Assembly (NCBI RefSeq): GCF_030813635.1 | Contig: NZ_JAUSUM010000004.1 | Coordinates: forward strand, 372,808 to 436,807 | Direction of reading: 5' to 3' | Origin: Salibacterium salarium | GTDB lineage: Bacteria; Bacillota; Bacilli; Bacillales; Marinococcaceae | Length of the DNA: 64,000 nt | Shown: positions 8,528 through 17,780 of the stretch, piece by piece | Layout of the letters: every line of letters starts with the position of its first letter | How positions within the stretch are numbered: the stretch's first letter is position 1 | Notes under the pieces: generated by a model | The model's database searches: none | What the model saw: the letters and a program-made list of their open reading frames with translations, nothing else | What the model was told of the DNA's origin: nothing | Translations under genes and position numbers: made by a program

Positions 8528-9524
8528 TCACCTCCGCTTTTCCATCCCATTCGTCACTATAAATCCAGCATCTCACTTTATTTCCATTCTCTAATTCATC
8601 TAAATCAGGAAGCCGTTTTTCGCAGATGTCGCTGGCAAAAGGACATCTTGGGGCAAAGCGACAGCCATCAGGCATATTACCAGGCTTAGGGACATTGCCT
8701 TCTATAACATTCAATTCTTCCTGATCGATGTCATGTCTTGGCAAAGATTGCATTAAACCAACAGTGTACGGATGTTTTGGAGATCTGAATAACGAATGTA
8801 CATCAGCATATTCGACAATCTTTCCAGCATACATGACAGCAACATAATCACATGTTTCTGCAACGACACCTAAGTCATGGGTGATGAGAAAGACTGACAT
8901 TCCAAGTTGACTTTGTAACTTTTTTATTAACTCTAGAATTTGAGCTTGTATCGTTACATCTAACGCGGTAGTTGGCTCGTCTGCAATAAGCAGTTCAGGG
9001 TTACATGCTAAAGCAATAGCTATCATTACACGCTGACGCATACCGCCCGACAACTCATGAGGATATTGTTTAATTCGTTCTTTTGGTGAAGGAATACCGA
9101 CTAATTCCAACATTTCAACAGATTTTGTGAGAGCTTCTTTTTTGGAGAGCCCTTGGTGAATTCTATAAACTTCCGAGATTTGTTCACCTACTGTATAAAC
9201 CGGATTAAGAGACGTCATAGGTTCTTGAAAAATCATCGATATTTGATTTCCGCGCAGTTGCTGCATTTGGCGTTCCGACTTGGAAAGTAAATCCTCTCCA
9301 TTCATAGAGATAGATCCTTCGACAATTTCACCAGGATGTTGAATCAGTCTCATTATCGATAAAGAGGTAATACTTTTTCCGGATCCGGATTCGCCAACTA
9401 CCCCAACGGTTTTCCCTTTTGGAACATTAATAGTAACACCATCAACGGCTTTTATTTCATCTCCTTCAATAAAAAAGGAAGTTCGCAAGTCGGAAATTTC
9501 AAGAACATTTTCGTTCTGTGACAT
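8490..9524 (-). CDS. oppD: oligopeptide ABC transporter ATP-binding protein (OppD/DppD type)
   Basis: First ATPase of the importer, 344 aa. Walker A GESGSGKS is near residue 44, Q-loop MIFQEPMTSLNP near 98, signature LSGGMRQRVMIAIAL near 155 and Walker B LLIADEPTTALD near 178. The C-terminal CRFAPRCPFASDIC binds an iron-sulfur cluster in DppD-type proteins. It follows oppB by 39 bases and overlaps oppF. Together with OppF it forms the nucleotide-binding dimer on the cytoplasmic face. Confidence 0.92.
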   Translation of the reverse strand: MSQNENVLEISDLRTSFFIEGDEIKAVDGVTINVPKGKTVGVVGESGSGKSITSLSIMRLIQHPGEIVEGSISMNGEDLLSKSERQMQQLRGNQISMIFQEPMTSLNPVYTVGEQISEVYRIHQGLSKKEALTKSVEMLELVGIPSPKERIKQYPHELSGGMRQRVMIAIALACNPELLIADEPTTALDVTIQAQILELIKKLQSQLGMSVFLITHDLGVVAETCDYVAVMYAGKIVEYADVHSLFRSPKHPYTVGLMQSLPRHDIDQEELNVIEGNVPKPGNMPDGCRFAPRCPFASDICEKRLPDLDELENGNKVRCWIYSDEWDGKAEVNVVDDYKTAGNQ

Positions 9525-9563
9525 GTTTTTATTCCGCCTTTCTTTCTATTCGAGCATTCTATA

Positions 9564-10493
9564 TTAGTTTAAATCAATTCTTTTGTTTAAGAACCGATAA
9601 GAAATATCAACGAGTAAGTTGACTATAATAAATATAACGGCAACAACTAAAACAGATCCTTGGACTGCAGGGAAATCCCGGGCTTGAATGGATTCAACAA
9701 TGTAACGTCCTAATCCATTAATGGAAAAGACCGTTTCTGTTAAAACGGCTCCTGTTAAAAGTGTTCCAAATTCAAGTCCAATCACCGTGACGACAGGGAT
9801 CAGTGCATTCTTCAAAGCGTGTTTGTAAATGACATAACGTTCTTTAACACCTTTTGCACGGGCTGTTCTAATATAATCTTGACTAATGACTTCAAGCATA
9901 CTTGAACGGGTCATACGGGCGATAATCGCAGCACCGGCTGTACCAAGAGCTATAACTGGAAGCACAATTTGTTCTGGTGATCCCCACCCTGATACAGGAA
10001 ATATTTTTAGCTCAATAGCGAACCATTGCATCAGCATTAATCCGAGCCAAAAGTTAGGCATAGATAAACCAAACAGAGCAATAATCATTGTAAGTGCATC
10101 AGTGAGTGTATAATGGCGGACGGCCGAAATGATACCTGCGATTAATCCTATAAATACACTTAGTATCATGCTGTAAAAAGCAAGTTCAAGTGTAACCCAA
10201 AAACGACTGAAAACTTCTTCTGTAACTTCTTGTCCACTTTGAATGGACGTGCCAAGGTCACCTTGGAGAGCGTTTAAGAGGAAATTAAAATATTGCATCG
10301 GAAGTGGATCATTTAACCCGAGACGTTCCCGGATTTGCTCAATTGTCTGCTGACTAGCAGCTTCCCCGGCAATAATTTGGGCTGCATCTCCAGGAACAAG
10401 ATGCATCATTAAAAATACTAATATTGTGACACCTAGTAATACAGGTATAGTTTGCAAGATTCGTCTGATAGTAAAAACAAACACACGGTTCAC
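9564..10493 (-). CDS. oppB: oligopeptide ABC transporter permease (OppB type)
   Basis: 309-aa inner-membrane permease with six predicted helices. The N-terminal RRILQTIPVLLGVTILVF and PGDAAQIIAGEAAS segments are typical of OppB/DppB. The EAA loop that docks the ATPases is RTARAKGVKERYVIYKHALK near residues 205-225. It lies nine bases after oppC. In most operons the B permease precedes C; here C comes first. Confidence 0.92.
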   Translation of the reverse strand: MNRVFVFTIRRILQTIPVLLGVTILVFLMMHLVPGDAAQIIAGEAASQQTIEQIRERLGLNDPLPMQYFNFLLNALQGDLGTSIQSGQEVTEEVFSRFWVTLELAFYSMILSVFIGLIAGIISAVRHYTLTDALTMIIALFGLSMPNFWLGLMLMQWFAIELKIFPVSGWGSPEQIVLPVIALGTAGAAIIARMTRSSMLEVISQDYIRTARAKGVKERYVIYKHALKNALIPVVTVIGLEFGTLLTGAVLTETVFSINGLGRYIVESIQARDFPAVQGSVLVVAVIFIIVNLLVDISYRFLNKRIDLN

Positions 10494-10502
10494 TCCTTTC
10501 TA

Positions 10503-11393
10503 TTACGATTTCATTTTAGGATCGAGAGCATCTCGTAACCCATCTCCAAATATATTAAATGCCAACACGACAATAACGATTGCTAAACCAGGAAACAAGG
10601 CGACATGACCAGCATCAAAGATGTAGTTTCGTCCATCACTTAACATTGCTCCCCATTCAGGTTTTGGAGGTTGGGCACCCAACCCGAGAAAAGAGAGACC
10701 AGCAGCAGTCAAAATAGCGGTAGCTATACGTAATGTAGCTTGGACAATAATAGGAGAAAAAACGTTAGGAAGCACATGACGAACAATAATTCGAAAGTCA
10801 CTAGCTCCTAAGGCTCGAACAGCATCAATGTATTCTAATTCTTTAACAGAAAGAGTGGACCCTCTTACAATTCTTGCAAAAGATGGAACAGAAAAAACTC
10901 CAACTGCAATGATGACGTTATTTAAACTAGGTCCAAGTATCGTTACTACTCCAAGTGCGAGTAAAATACCAGGAAATGCGAGCAAAATGTCCATTGCTCT
11001 CATAATGAGAGTGTCAATTTTCCCTCCGAAATAGCCTGAAATAATGCCGAAAATTACCCCAACAATGGCACCAATCACAACGGAAAAGAATCCTATGTAA
11101 AGAGTGATGGACATGCCATGAATAATACGGCTGAATATATCACGTCCAAGATGATCAGTTCCAAACCAATGTTCAGCAGATGGTCCTTGAAGTTTATTGA
11201 CAAGAACTTGTTCTCCTGCACTAAAAGGGACTAGATACGGGCCTACAAAAGCTGTAATAACAAACAAAAGAATAAGAAACCCGCCAACCATAGCGGCTTT
11301 ATTCTTTTTAAGCCGCTTTACGATATTTTTAAAATTTTCAATGTGTGGATTTCGGGGTTTTTCTACAGGTTGATGAATTGTTGTTTCTGGCAA
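10503..11393 (-). CDS. oppC: oligopeptide ABC transporter permease (OppC type)
   Basis: 296-aa permease, first gene of the operon. TTG start at 11393 with AGGAG eight bases upstream. An N-terminal cytoplasmic tail precedes helix 1 (KAAMVGGFLILLFVITAFVG). The periplasmic-side loop has the OppC hallmark HWFGTDHLGRDIFSRI, and the EAA loop is DAVRALGASDFRIIVRHVLP near residue 190, followed by the LSFLGLGAQPPKPEWGAML end motif. It forms the membrane channel with OppB. Transcribed from a promoter that diverges from oppA. Confidence 0.92.
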   Translation of the reverse strand: MPETTIHQPVEKPRNPHIENFKNIVKRLKKNKAAMVGGFLILLFVITAFVGPYLVPFSAGEQVLVNKLQGPSAEHWFGTDHLGRDIFSRIIHGMSITLYIGFFSVVIGAIVGVIFGIISGYFGGKIDTLIMRAMDILLAFPGILLALGVVTILGPSLNNVIIAVGVFSVPSFARIVRGSTLSVKELEYIDAVRALGASDFRIIVRHVLPNVFSPIIVQATLRIATAILTAAGLSFLGLGAQPPKPEWGAMLSDGRNYIFDAGHVALFPGLAIVIVVLAFNIFGDGLRDALDPKMKS

Positions 11394-11459
11394 TGATTAA
11401 TCTCCTTTCTACATTCGTTATGTGTAAAATTCTTATATTTCAACATATTACAAAAATGA

Positions 11460-11487
11460 ATTATATCATGATTGAATTATATTACAA
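11460..11487 (-). promoter_or_regulatory. promoter of oppC-B-D-F
   Basis: On the minus strand TTGTAA (11482-11487), a 16-base spacer and TATAAT (11460-11465), about 65 bases upstream of the oppC start. The -10 is a perfect match. The whole 320-base interval 11394-11713 is very AT-rich and holds no ORF. Confidence 0.5.
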
Positions 11488-11625
11488 TGATAAATATATT
11501 ATAACAAAATAATAGTGTAATAGACATGAATATGTAATCACTTTCTATATATTTACGTTATATATTTTGTTTAAATCTTGCCATCACCCTTTAAAGCAGG
11601 AAAGTGAAAAGGTATCTATTACAGA

Positions 11626-11640
11626 AATTTTTAAAAAATT
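11626..11640. promoter_or_regulatory. CodY-like operator
   Basis: AATTTTTAAAAAATT matches the known CodY consensus AATTTTCWGAAAATT at 13 of 15 positions and lies directly upstream of the oppA -35 box. CodY represses peptide permeases in B. subtilis during amino-acid excess, so the placement makes sense. The surrounding AT-richness makes a chance match possible. Confidence 0.4.
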
Positions 11641-11643
11641 CAC

Positions 11644-11672
11644 TTGAATAATAATATTATATAAGTTATATT
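11644..11672 (+). promoter_or_regulatory. promoter of oppA
   Basis: TTGAAT (11644-11649), a 17-base spacer and TATATT (11667-11672); the start codon follows about 41 bases later. Confidence 0.6.
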
Positions 11673-11713
11673 AGTAATTGTTTTAATTGAAAAAGACATA
11701 AGGGGTTGAAGTA

Positions 11714-13345
11714 ATGAAGTTATCGCTGAATATTTTCAGAACATTCTTTCTTGCGGTTCTTTTCAGTCTAGTACTGGCTGCTTGTGCTAGCGAACCTAAT
11801 GAAGGCGGGGAAGAAACAGAGCAAGATACAGGGGCAGAAGAAAATGGGGGAGAAAGTGATAGTGAATCGTCTAATGGACAAGATTTGACTATTGCTTGGT
11901 CGTCAGATGTAAAAGGAATTGATCCACAAGGTTCTAATGATGTTCCTTCTAGTAACGTCCAACATAATATTTTTGAAACGCTTGTAACCCAAGATGAAAA
12001 CATGGACATTCAACCTAATTTAGCAACAGAGTGGGAGCAAACAGAGGACACAACTTGGGAGTTTACACTTCGTGAAGATGTTACGTTCCATGACGAGGCA
12101 GAATTTAACGCGGAAGCTGTAAAGGCGTCATTCGACCGGATTCGTGATGAAGATATTGGATCGCCGCGAGCTTTCTTATACGAAATGGTGGAAGAGGTTA
12201 ATGTGATAGATGACTATACGGTCGAATTTGTAACAGAATTTCCGTTTGCACCACTACCATCTCACCTTGCTCATAATGGCGGTGGTATTATAAGTCCAGA
12301 TGCAATTGAAGAAGATTATGCTGCGATGGAGGAAGGGGAAGACCCTGGTTCTTATATCGACGAGAATCCAGCCGGTACTGGTATGTTTAAATTACAAGAA
12401 TGGGACTCTGGTAATAAAATCGTTCTTGAAAAAAATGAAGACTATTGGGGCGAAAACCCATCTCTTGATACTGTGACATTTCAAGTTACACCGGAAGACT
12501 TGACGAGAGTAGGCGAACTTGAAACGGGTAAATCTGATATTATTTTCCCTGTCAGTCCAAGTGATACATCCCGTGTCGACAATATGGAGAACGCAAGTAT
12601 GTATGTGCAAAAGAGTTTAAGTTTGGAGTATATTAGTTTTAATACACAAAAAGAACCTTTTGATGATAAACGGGTTCGCCAAGCTCTTTCCATGGCTGTT
12701 GATAAAGACCAAATTGTGGATGGCATAATGGATGGTGCTGCTACAAAAGCAGTAGCACCAATTGGTGAAAACGTGTTTGGCTTTAGTGATGAAGTAGAAG
12801 GGCTTCCTTATGATCCGGAACAAGCGAAAGAACTTCTGGCTGAAGCTGGATACGAAGACGGGTTTTCTACAACACTTTGGACTAATGATGATCGGGAACG
12901 CCAAGATATTGCGGAAGTTGTACAACAACAATTGAAAGAAATTAATGTTGATGTAGAGATTGAAGTACTGGAATGGGGCGCTTACCTCGATAGTACAGCA
13001 GAAGGAGAACATGACATGTTTATCCTTGGTTGGAGCACTGTGACCGGGGATGCGGACTATGGAATGTATCCATTATTCCATTCTGACAATGTCGGTGAAC
13101 CTGGAAACCGTGCGTTTTTTGAGAACGACGAAATAGATTCTGTTTTAGAAGAAGCACGCCGAGCAGGTGATGACGCCAAAAGAGAAGAGTTGTATAAAGA
13201 AGCGATGGAGTTACTAGTTGAAGAAGCACCGATGATTTATTCACACCATGATGATTATCTAGTAGGTGTTAGTGACGACGTCGAAGGATTTTGGAAACAT
13301 CCAAATGGAATATTCCAGCTCCAAGATGTAAGCATATCTGAATAA
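11714..13345 (+). CDS. oppA: oligopeptide-binding lipoprotein (OppA/DppE family, SBP_bac_5)
   Basis: 543-aa extracellular solute-binding protein that delivers peptides to the divergent OppBCDF complex. The signal peptide ends in a lipobox LVLAACAS, so the mature protein is anchored through Cys 24. A very acidic Glu/Gly/Ser linker (about residues 27-55) follows, typical of salt-adapted secreted proteins. Family blocks include IFETLVTQDENMDIQPNLAT, TFHDEAEFNAEAVKASFDR, NPAGTGMFKL and the C-terminal LGWSTVTGDADY segment. AGGGG precedes the ATG by eight bases. Nickel or glutathione specificity cannot be excluded from sequence alone. Confidence 0.9.
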   Translation: MKLSLNIFRTFFLAVLFSLVLAACASEPNEGGEETEQDTGAEENGGESDSESSNGQDLTIAWSSDVKGIDPQGSNDVPSSNVQHNIFETLVTQDENMDIQPNLATEWEQTEDTTWEFTLREDVTFHDEAEFNAEAVKASFDRIRDEDIGSPRAFLYEMVEEVNVIDDYTVEFVTEFPFAPLPSHLAHNGGGIISPDAIEEDYAAMEEGEDPGSYIDENPAGTGMFKLQEWDSGNKIVLEKNEDYWGENPSLDTVTFQVTPEDLTRVGELETGKSDIIFPVSPSDTSRVDNMENASMYVQKSLSLEYISFNTQKEPFDDKRVRQALSMAVDKDQIVDGIMDGAATKAVAPIGENVFGFSDEVEGLPYDPEQAKELLAEAGYEDGFSTTLWTNDDRERQDIAEVVQQQLKEINVDVEIEVLEWGAYLDSTAEGEHDMFILGWSTVTGDADYGMYPLFHSDNVGEPGNRAFFENDEIDSVLEEARRAGDDAKREELYKEAMELLVEEAPMIYSHHDDYLVGVSDDVEGFWKHPNGIFQLQDVSISE

Positions 13346-13353
13346 TTGAGATG

Positions 13354-13403
13354 AGGACTGTCCCAAAAGTGGTTAAAAGCAACTTTTGAGGACAGCCTTT
13401 TTT
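13354..13403 (+). terminator. oppA terminator, short form of a repeated hairpin
   Basis: Imperfect inverted repeat GGACTGTCCCAAAAGT / ACTTTTGAGGACAGCC followed by a T run. A near copy follows the yuiF-like gene at 24880. The 241 bases from here to the BCCT frame hold no convincing gene; a 90-codon frame at 13386 starts inside this hairpin. Confidence 0.75.
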
Positions 13404-13644
13404 GTATTGGAAGACGAAGGTACACTTTGTTCCATGATTATTCTTAAAAAAACAACAAATAAAAATGCCGTTACTCGTTTGTTATTTGTTTTATTTACAT
13501 ACAATAATGGAGATGTTAGTGTAGTTCATTGTGTGAAAAACACTTTAAAACAATGGACAATAAAAATTCTAGGATGCAGTCGCCAACTGAAAGTGTTAGA
13601 GGATGGCAAACTTCATCTCATGAAAAGACAAAGGAGAGAAAAAT

Positions 13645-15165
13645 ATCACTACAAATGAACACAGCAAGTCAAAGATTGATTGGACGGTATTAGGAATAAG
13701 CGGAGGTCTATTATCTCTATTTGTTATTATTTCGTTTATTAATTTAGATGCTATTACGGCTTTTGTTAATACGACTTTCGGTTGGTCCGTCACTTATTTT
13801 GGTGCTTTTTGGCAATTGCTTATGTTAGCTACATTTGTTGTTTCCATTTGGCTTGCAATGTCAAAGTATGGAAAAATTAAATTAGGAAACATGTCGAATC
13901 CAGAAATTAGTACATTTAAATGGGTTTCTATGATAATGGCTACATTATTAGCTGGTGGTGGAGTATTCTGGGCAGCAGCAGAACCTATGTATCATTTCAT
14001 GGATTCGCCCCCTCTATTTAATAATAACGGTAATGGAAGCGGAGCTGCGCCTGCTCTTGCACAAAGCTTCATGCACTGGGGCTTTTTAGCTTGGGCGATT
14101 CTAGGTACGTTGAGTGCGGTTGTGCTTATGTATGGTCATTATCATAAAGGTATGCCAATGAAACCGAGAACGCTGCTTTATCCAATGTTTGGCGATAAAA
14201 TAAATCATGGAATAGCAGGGAAACTTATTGATGCTTTTTCTATTATTTCTGTTGCAGCAGGTACAATAGGTCCGATCGGTTTCTTAGGACTGCAGGCAAG
14301 CTATGGTTTGCAGGCTGTTTTCGGTATTCCAGACGTCTTTGTCACACAATTGGTTATCATTATTGGAGTAGTTATTATATCAACTATTTCTGCAGTAACT
14401 GGTCTATATAAAGGAATACAATGGTTAAGTAAATTTAATGTGAGGCTTGCTCTAGTACTTATGGCTATCTTACTCATTGTAGGACCGGCTGGATTTATCA
14501 TCGATCAGTATGTAGTATCACTTGGAACTTACTTGGATCAATTCATTTCAATGGGTATGTACAGGGGCGATGATGATTGGCTTGGACTTTGGACAATATT
14601 CTTCTGGGGATGGTTCATAGGATATGGTCCTATGATGGCGATGTTAGTTAGTCGTATCTCAAGAGGACGTACCGTTCGAGAAATAATGATTGCTGTTTCC
14701 GTCATTGCCCCACTTGTTACTACGTTTTGGTTTACAGTCGTGGGTGGATCTGGAATCTTTTTTGAAATCCAAAATCCAGGTTCTGTTTCCGATGCACTTA
14801 TGAATACAGGTATGCATGCAGCAATGATTGCTATAACAGAACAGTTTCCGCTAGCAAGTGTCATTACTCCGTTGTTTTTATTGCTTACGATTTTGTTTGT
14901 TGTAACGACTACGGATTCTATGGCATTTACGATTTCGATGGGAGTGACTGGGGAAGAAAATCCTCCAGGTAGTATTCGAATTTTTTGGGCAGTGCTTATG
15001 GGAATCATCGCAGCTATTTTGCTATACATCGGTGAAGGAAGCGTAGAAGCACTGCAAAACTTTATTGTAGTTACAGCTGTTCCTGTTTCTATTCTATTAC
15101 TGCCGATGATTTGGTTAGCCCCTCGTGTCGTGAAGAAAATGGCAAAAGGTCAAGGGATAAAATAA
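13645..15165 (+). CDS. BCCT-family transporter, non-canonical start
   Basis: Betaine/carnitine/choline-type carrier. The open frame extends upstream to a stop at 13621 and encodes KIDWTVLGISGGLLSLFVI, the expected first transmembrane helix, but holds no ATG or GTG before 13816 and only an internal TTG at 13807. AAGGAG at 13631-13636 is eight bases before an in-frame ATC at 13645, proposed here as the start (506 aa). Either ATC/ATT initiation or a base error could explain this; ATG 13816 would delete helix 1. Twelve helices fit. The signature segment FFWGWFIGYGPMMAML followed by SRISRGRTVREI replaces the usual betaine WWxxWxPF pattern, so the substrate may not be glycine betaine. A solute role suits the salt-adapted background. 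Confidence 0.8.
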   Translation: MTTNEHSKSKIDWTVLGISGGLLSLFVIISFINLDAITAFVNTTFGWSVTYFGAFWQLLMLATFVVSIWLAMSKYGKIKLGNMSNPEISTFKWVSMIMATLLAGGGVFWAAAEPMYHFMDSPPLFNNNGNGSGAAPALAQSFMHWGFLAWAILGTLSAVVLMYGHYHKGMPMKPRTLLYPMFGDKINHGIAGKLIDAFSIISVAAGTIGPIGFLGLQASYGLQAVFGIPDVFVTQLVIIIGVVIISTISAVTGLYKGIQWLSKFNVRLALVLMAILLIVGPAGFIIDQYVVSLGTYLDQFISMGMYRGDDDWLGLWTIFFWGWFIGYGPMMAMLVSRISRGRTVREIMIAVSVIAPLVTTFWFTVVGGSGIFFEIQNPGSVSDALMNTGMHAAMIAITEQFPLASVITPLFLLLTILFVVTTTDSMAFTISMGVTGEENPPGSIRIFWAVLMGIIAAILLYIGEGSVEALQNFIVVTAVPVSILLLPMIWLAPRVVKKMAKGQGIK

Positions 15166-15171
15166 ATAATG

Positions 15172-15212
15172 TAAAAAGCTGTTCGGAAGTAGGTCCCGAA
15201 CAGCTTTTTTAC
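15172..15212. terminator. bidirectional terminator
   Basis: Strong stem TAAAAAGCTGTTCGG / CCGAACAGCTTTTTT between the convergent BCCT and mreBH genes. Confidence 0.85.
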
Positions 15213-15220
15213 AATTTTTC

Positions 15221-16228
15221 TTATACCGAAGCTTCTTGAAGTTTGTGGATAATTTTTAGTGATTTTCCTGTTCCCATGGCTACAGCTTCTAACGGGTTAG
15301 GTGCCAGGTGAACGGGAACAATAATCTTATCACTGAGCCATTCCTGAATGCCACTCAACAGGGAACCGCCTCCTGTCAAGATAATACCTTGATCGACGAT
15401 GTCGCCGCTTAATTCTGGCGGACAGCTTTCAAGTGTTTCCCGGATGGCCTCCAAAATATGATCGAGTGATTCAGAAATGGCATCGTGAATTTCACTAGAA
15501 CGTAATACAATCGGTTTTGGTAGACCGGTCACAAGGTCGCGCCCTCTTATTTCTATTGATTGCTCTGGATGATTAGGATCAGCATTTCCTATGTTTATCT
15601 TCACTTCTTCTGCTGTCCGTTCCCCAATCAACAGGTTATAAGTCTTTCTTACGTATTGAATAATATCTTCATCTAAGTTGTCTCCGCCTCTTCGTACGGA
15701 TTGAGACGTTACCACTCCCCCGTAAGAAATAATTCCTACTTCCGAGGTTCCACCTCCAATATCGACCACGACGTTTGCTACAGGCTCGTCCACTGGCAAG
15801 TCAGCACCAATAGCCGCTGCTACAGGTTCTTCAATTAAATGCACAGATTTTGCACCACAACTTATGATGGCGTCACGAATAGCGCGGCGCTCGACAGAAG
15901 TGGAGCCGCATGGAGTGCAGACAATGACTTTAGGTTTCCGAATGGAAAACCCGGTGTCCTTACTAATTCGTTTCATGACATGTTTTAACATGGTAGAAGT
16001 TATATCGTAATCAGCTATGACTCCTAGTCTCAAAGGACGCATTGCGACAATATTGCCGGGTGTTTTCCCAACCATGTCTTTTGCTTCTGTACCAACAGCC
16101 AACACGTTATTTGTGTCAGTGTTAAGAGCAACGACGGAAGGTTCGTTTAGCACAATGCCTTTTTCCTTTGTATAGACGAGAATATTAGCTGTTCCCAAAT
16201 CAATTCCAATTTCAGCGTTTGATATCAT
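15221..16228 (-). CDS. mreBH: actin-like cell-shape protein MreBH
   Basis: 335-aa bacterial actin, the length of B. subtilis MreBH. Phosphate-1 loop [13 protein letters not shown] is near residue 7, PHOSPHATE-2 [15 protein letters not shown] near 160 and adenosine-binding [14 protein letters not shown] near 290. [14 protein letters not shown] and [16 protein letters not shown] are typical of MreB proteins. It polymerises beneath the membrane and guides cell-wall hydrolases and synthases. The gene stands alone, away from mreCD, as mreBH does in B. subtilis; MreB or Mbl are less likely for that reason. ATG at 16228 with AGAAGGGTG seven bases upstream. Confidence 0.88.
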   Translation of the reverse strand: MISNAEIGIDLGTANILVYTKEKGIVLNEPSVVALNTDTNNVLAVGTEAKDMVGKTPGNIVAMRPLRLGVIADYDITSTMLKHVMKRISKDTGFSIRKPKVIVCTPCGSTSVERRAIRDAIISCGAKSVHLIEEPVAAAIGADLPVDEPVANVVVDIGGGTSEVGIISYGGVVTSQSVRRGGDNLDEDIIQYVRKTYNLLIGERTAEEVKINIGNADPNHPEQSIEIRGRDLVTGLPKPIVLRSSEIHDAISESLDHILEAIRETLESCPPELSGDIVDQGIILTGGGSLLSGIQEWLSDKIIVPVHLAPNPLEAVAMGTGKSLKIIHKLQEASV

Positions 16229-16390
16229 CCGAATTCACCCTTCTTGAGGTTATTTTTCTCATTTCCCCATTGTAAAAGCCTGTAGCTGACTTTGTAAGGG
16301 GCGAATAGATTAGAACAGGAGAAAAAATAATATGTGAATGAGATATAGGATGAAAGCCTTTAAAGCTGATTATATAGTCAATATATCCCC

Positions 16391-17386
16391 TTAATATAGC
16401 AGGTGAAGGAAATCTTCTTTATCTATTGGACCAAAGTATTCCTGTAAATTAAATGGAGAGATGGCTTCTTTTATGGCATTGGACTCATACTTGGTTCCTT
16501 CTAAAGTCCGTTCGATGTCTGCGACTTCTGATACACCGAAAAAGTCACCGTATATTTTGCATTCTTGAATGACTCCTTTTTTTACATTGAAACGGATGTC
16601 TATGAGACCAGCGTCAAATTTTTTAGATCTGTGGATATCAAAAGAAGGGGATTTACCATAATTCCAATCCCAGTTATTGTAGCGTTTATCTGCAATTTGG
16701 TGAATTTGATCCCAATCTTCGTCTGATAAGGTATACGTAGGGATTATGTCATCTTCTCCAAAAATAAATCGAAGCAGCAGATGTTTGAAATCTTCGACAG
16801 TTAATGGTTCATCTAAATAATCGTTAATATTTCCGACCCGGCTTTTGATAGATTTGATTCCTTTTGATTTTATTTTTTCATCTTTCACATTAAGAGCAGA
16901 GACAATATTTTCTGTTTTCGAATCAAGCATTAATGTTCCATGACTGAACATGCGACTCTTCGATGAAAACTGAGCATTACCGGATATTTTTTTGCCATCT
17001 ACTTGTAAATCGTTTCTACCAGACATTTCTGCTGGTACACCCATGCTGTTTAAGGCATCAACGACGGGTTGTGTAAACTTTTTGAAATTGTGAAAGCTAT
17101 CACCGTCATCTTTTGTAAGAAAACTAAAATTGAGGTTGCCGAGGTCATGGTAAACTGCGCCACCGCCGGACAATCGTCTCACTACATGAATGTCATGTTC
17201 ATTGACATAGTCGACATTGATTTCTTCAATGGTATTTTGATTTTTACCTATGATAATGGATGGTTTGTTAACATAAAACAATAAATACGTGTCTTCTTTA
17301 TCAAGATCCATATGATGAAGGGCGAATTCCTCTATAGCTAGATTTATTCGCGGATCAGTGATTCCTTCATTATCGATAAAACGCAT
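16391..17386 (-). CDS. lplJ: lipoate-protein ligase LplJ
   Basis: 331-aa ligase that activates free lipoate with ATP and attaches it to lipoyl domains of 2-oxoacid dehydrogenases or GcvH. The signature RRLSGGGAVYHDLGNLNFSF is near residue 70 and the lysine-containing DGKKISGNAQ near 130, followed by the C-terminal accessory domain (about 250-331). Start ATG at 17386 is supported by GGAGG seven bases upstream. Monocistronic, with a recognisable promoter. Matches LplJ by length and motif order. Confidence 0.92.
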   Translation of the reverse strand: MRFIDNEGITDPRINLAIEEFALHHMDLDKEDTYLLFYVNKPSIIIGKNQNTIEEINVDYVNEHDIHVVRRLSGGGAVYHDLGNLNFSFLTKDDGDSFHNFKKFTQPVVDALNSMGVPAEMSGRNDLQVDGKKISGNAQFSSKSRMFSHGTLMLDSKTENIVSALNVKDEKIKSKGIKSIKSRVGNINDYLDEPLTVEDFKHLLLRFIFGEDDIIPTYTLSDEDWDQIHQIADKRYNNWDWNYGKSPSFDIHRSKKFDAGLIDIRFNVKKGVIQECKIYGDFFGVSEVADIERTLEGTKYESNAIKEAISPFNLQEYFGPIDKEDFLHLLY

Positions 17387-17421
17387 GGAATGTCCTCCCT
17401 TGAAACAATTATTATGATTTT

Positions 17422-17451
17422 ATTATCGCATAAGGCAGCTACGATAGCCAA
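17422..17451 (-). promoter_or_regulatory. promoter of lplJ
   Basis: Minus-strand TTGGCT (17446-17451), an 18-base spacer and GATAAT (17422-17427), some 35 bases before the start codon. Confidence 0.5.
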
Positions 17452-17570
17452 TTACTAGCAGTTATAGGCGTTATATATTCTCTAAAAGAGCATATTGGCA
17501 TAAGAACGATAATGTTTAGAATTTTTCGGGAAAATCTAAGCAGAAGCAAAGCATTACGATAGGAGAGAAG

Positions 17571-17599
17571 TTGGCGTTATGTTCTTTTCCTTCTATAAT
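17571..17599 (+). promoter_or_regulatory. promoter before small ORF
   Basis: TTGGCG (17571-17576), a 17-base spacer and a perfect TATAAT (17594-17599), 46 bases before a 44-codon ORF. Confidence 0.55.
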
Positions 17600-17645
17600 A
17601 CTAATAAGATAATTAAAATGAAGCGTAAGGAAAGTTGGTTAAAAG

Positions 17646-17780
17646 ATGAAGCGATTGCTTCTTATCCCTGGTTTTATTGTTATTGGATTCCTCATGCAGT
17701 TAAACGCAGACCACCTGCCAACAATAGAAAGTAATTTCACTTCCGTTGTGGAAAACGGAGATGAATGGGGTTGGGACTAA
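17646..17780 (+). CDS. small predicted membrane or secreted peptide, 44 aa
   Basis: The ATG opens a frame with positively charged MKR, then a hydrophobic stretch LLLIPGFIVIGFLM (residues 4-17), then a polar tail ending in DEWGWD. It has a good promoter 46 bases upstream, but the ribosome site is weak: AAGGAAAG lies 13 bases before the ATG. The last codons (GGGGTTGGGACTAA) coincide with the left arm of a repeat element, so the C-terminus may have been created by insertion. No family recognised. Confidence 0.4.
   Translation: MKRLLLIPGFIVIGFLMQLNADHLPTIESNFTSVVENGDEWGWD

Noticed and set aside
13386..13658. 90-codon frame between oppA and the BCCT gene
   Set aside because: It starts inside the oppA terminator, has no ribosome site and no family resemblance, and overlaps the BCCT N-terminus.
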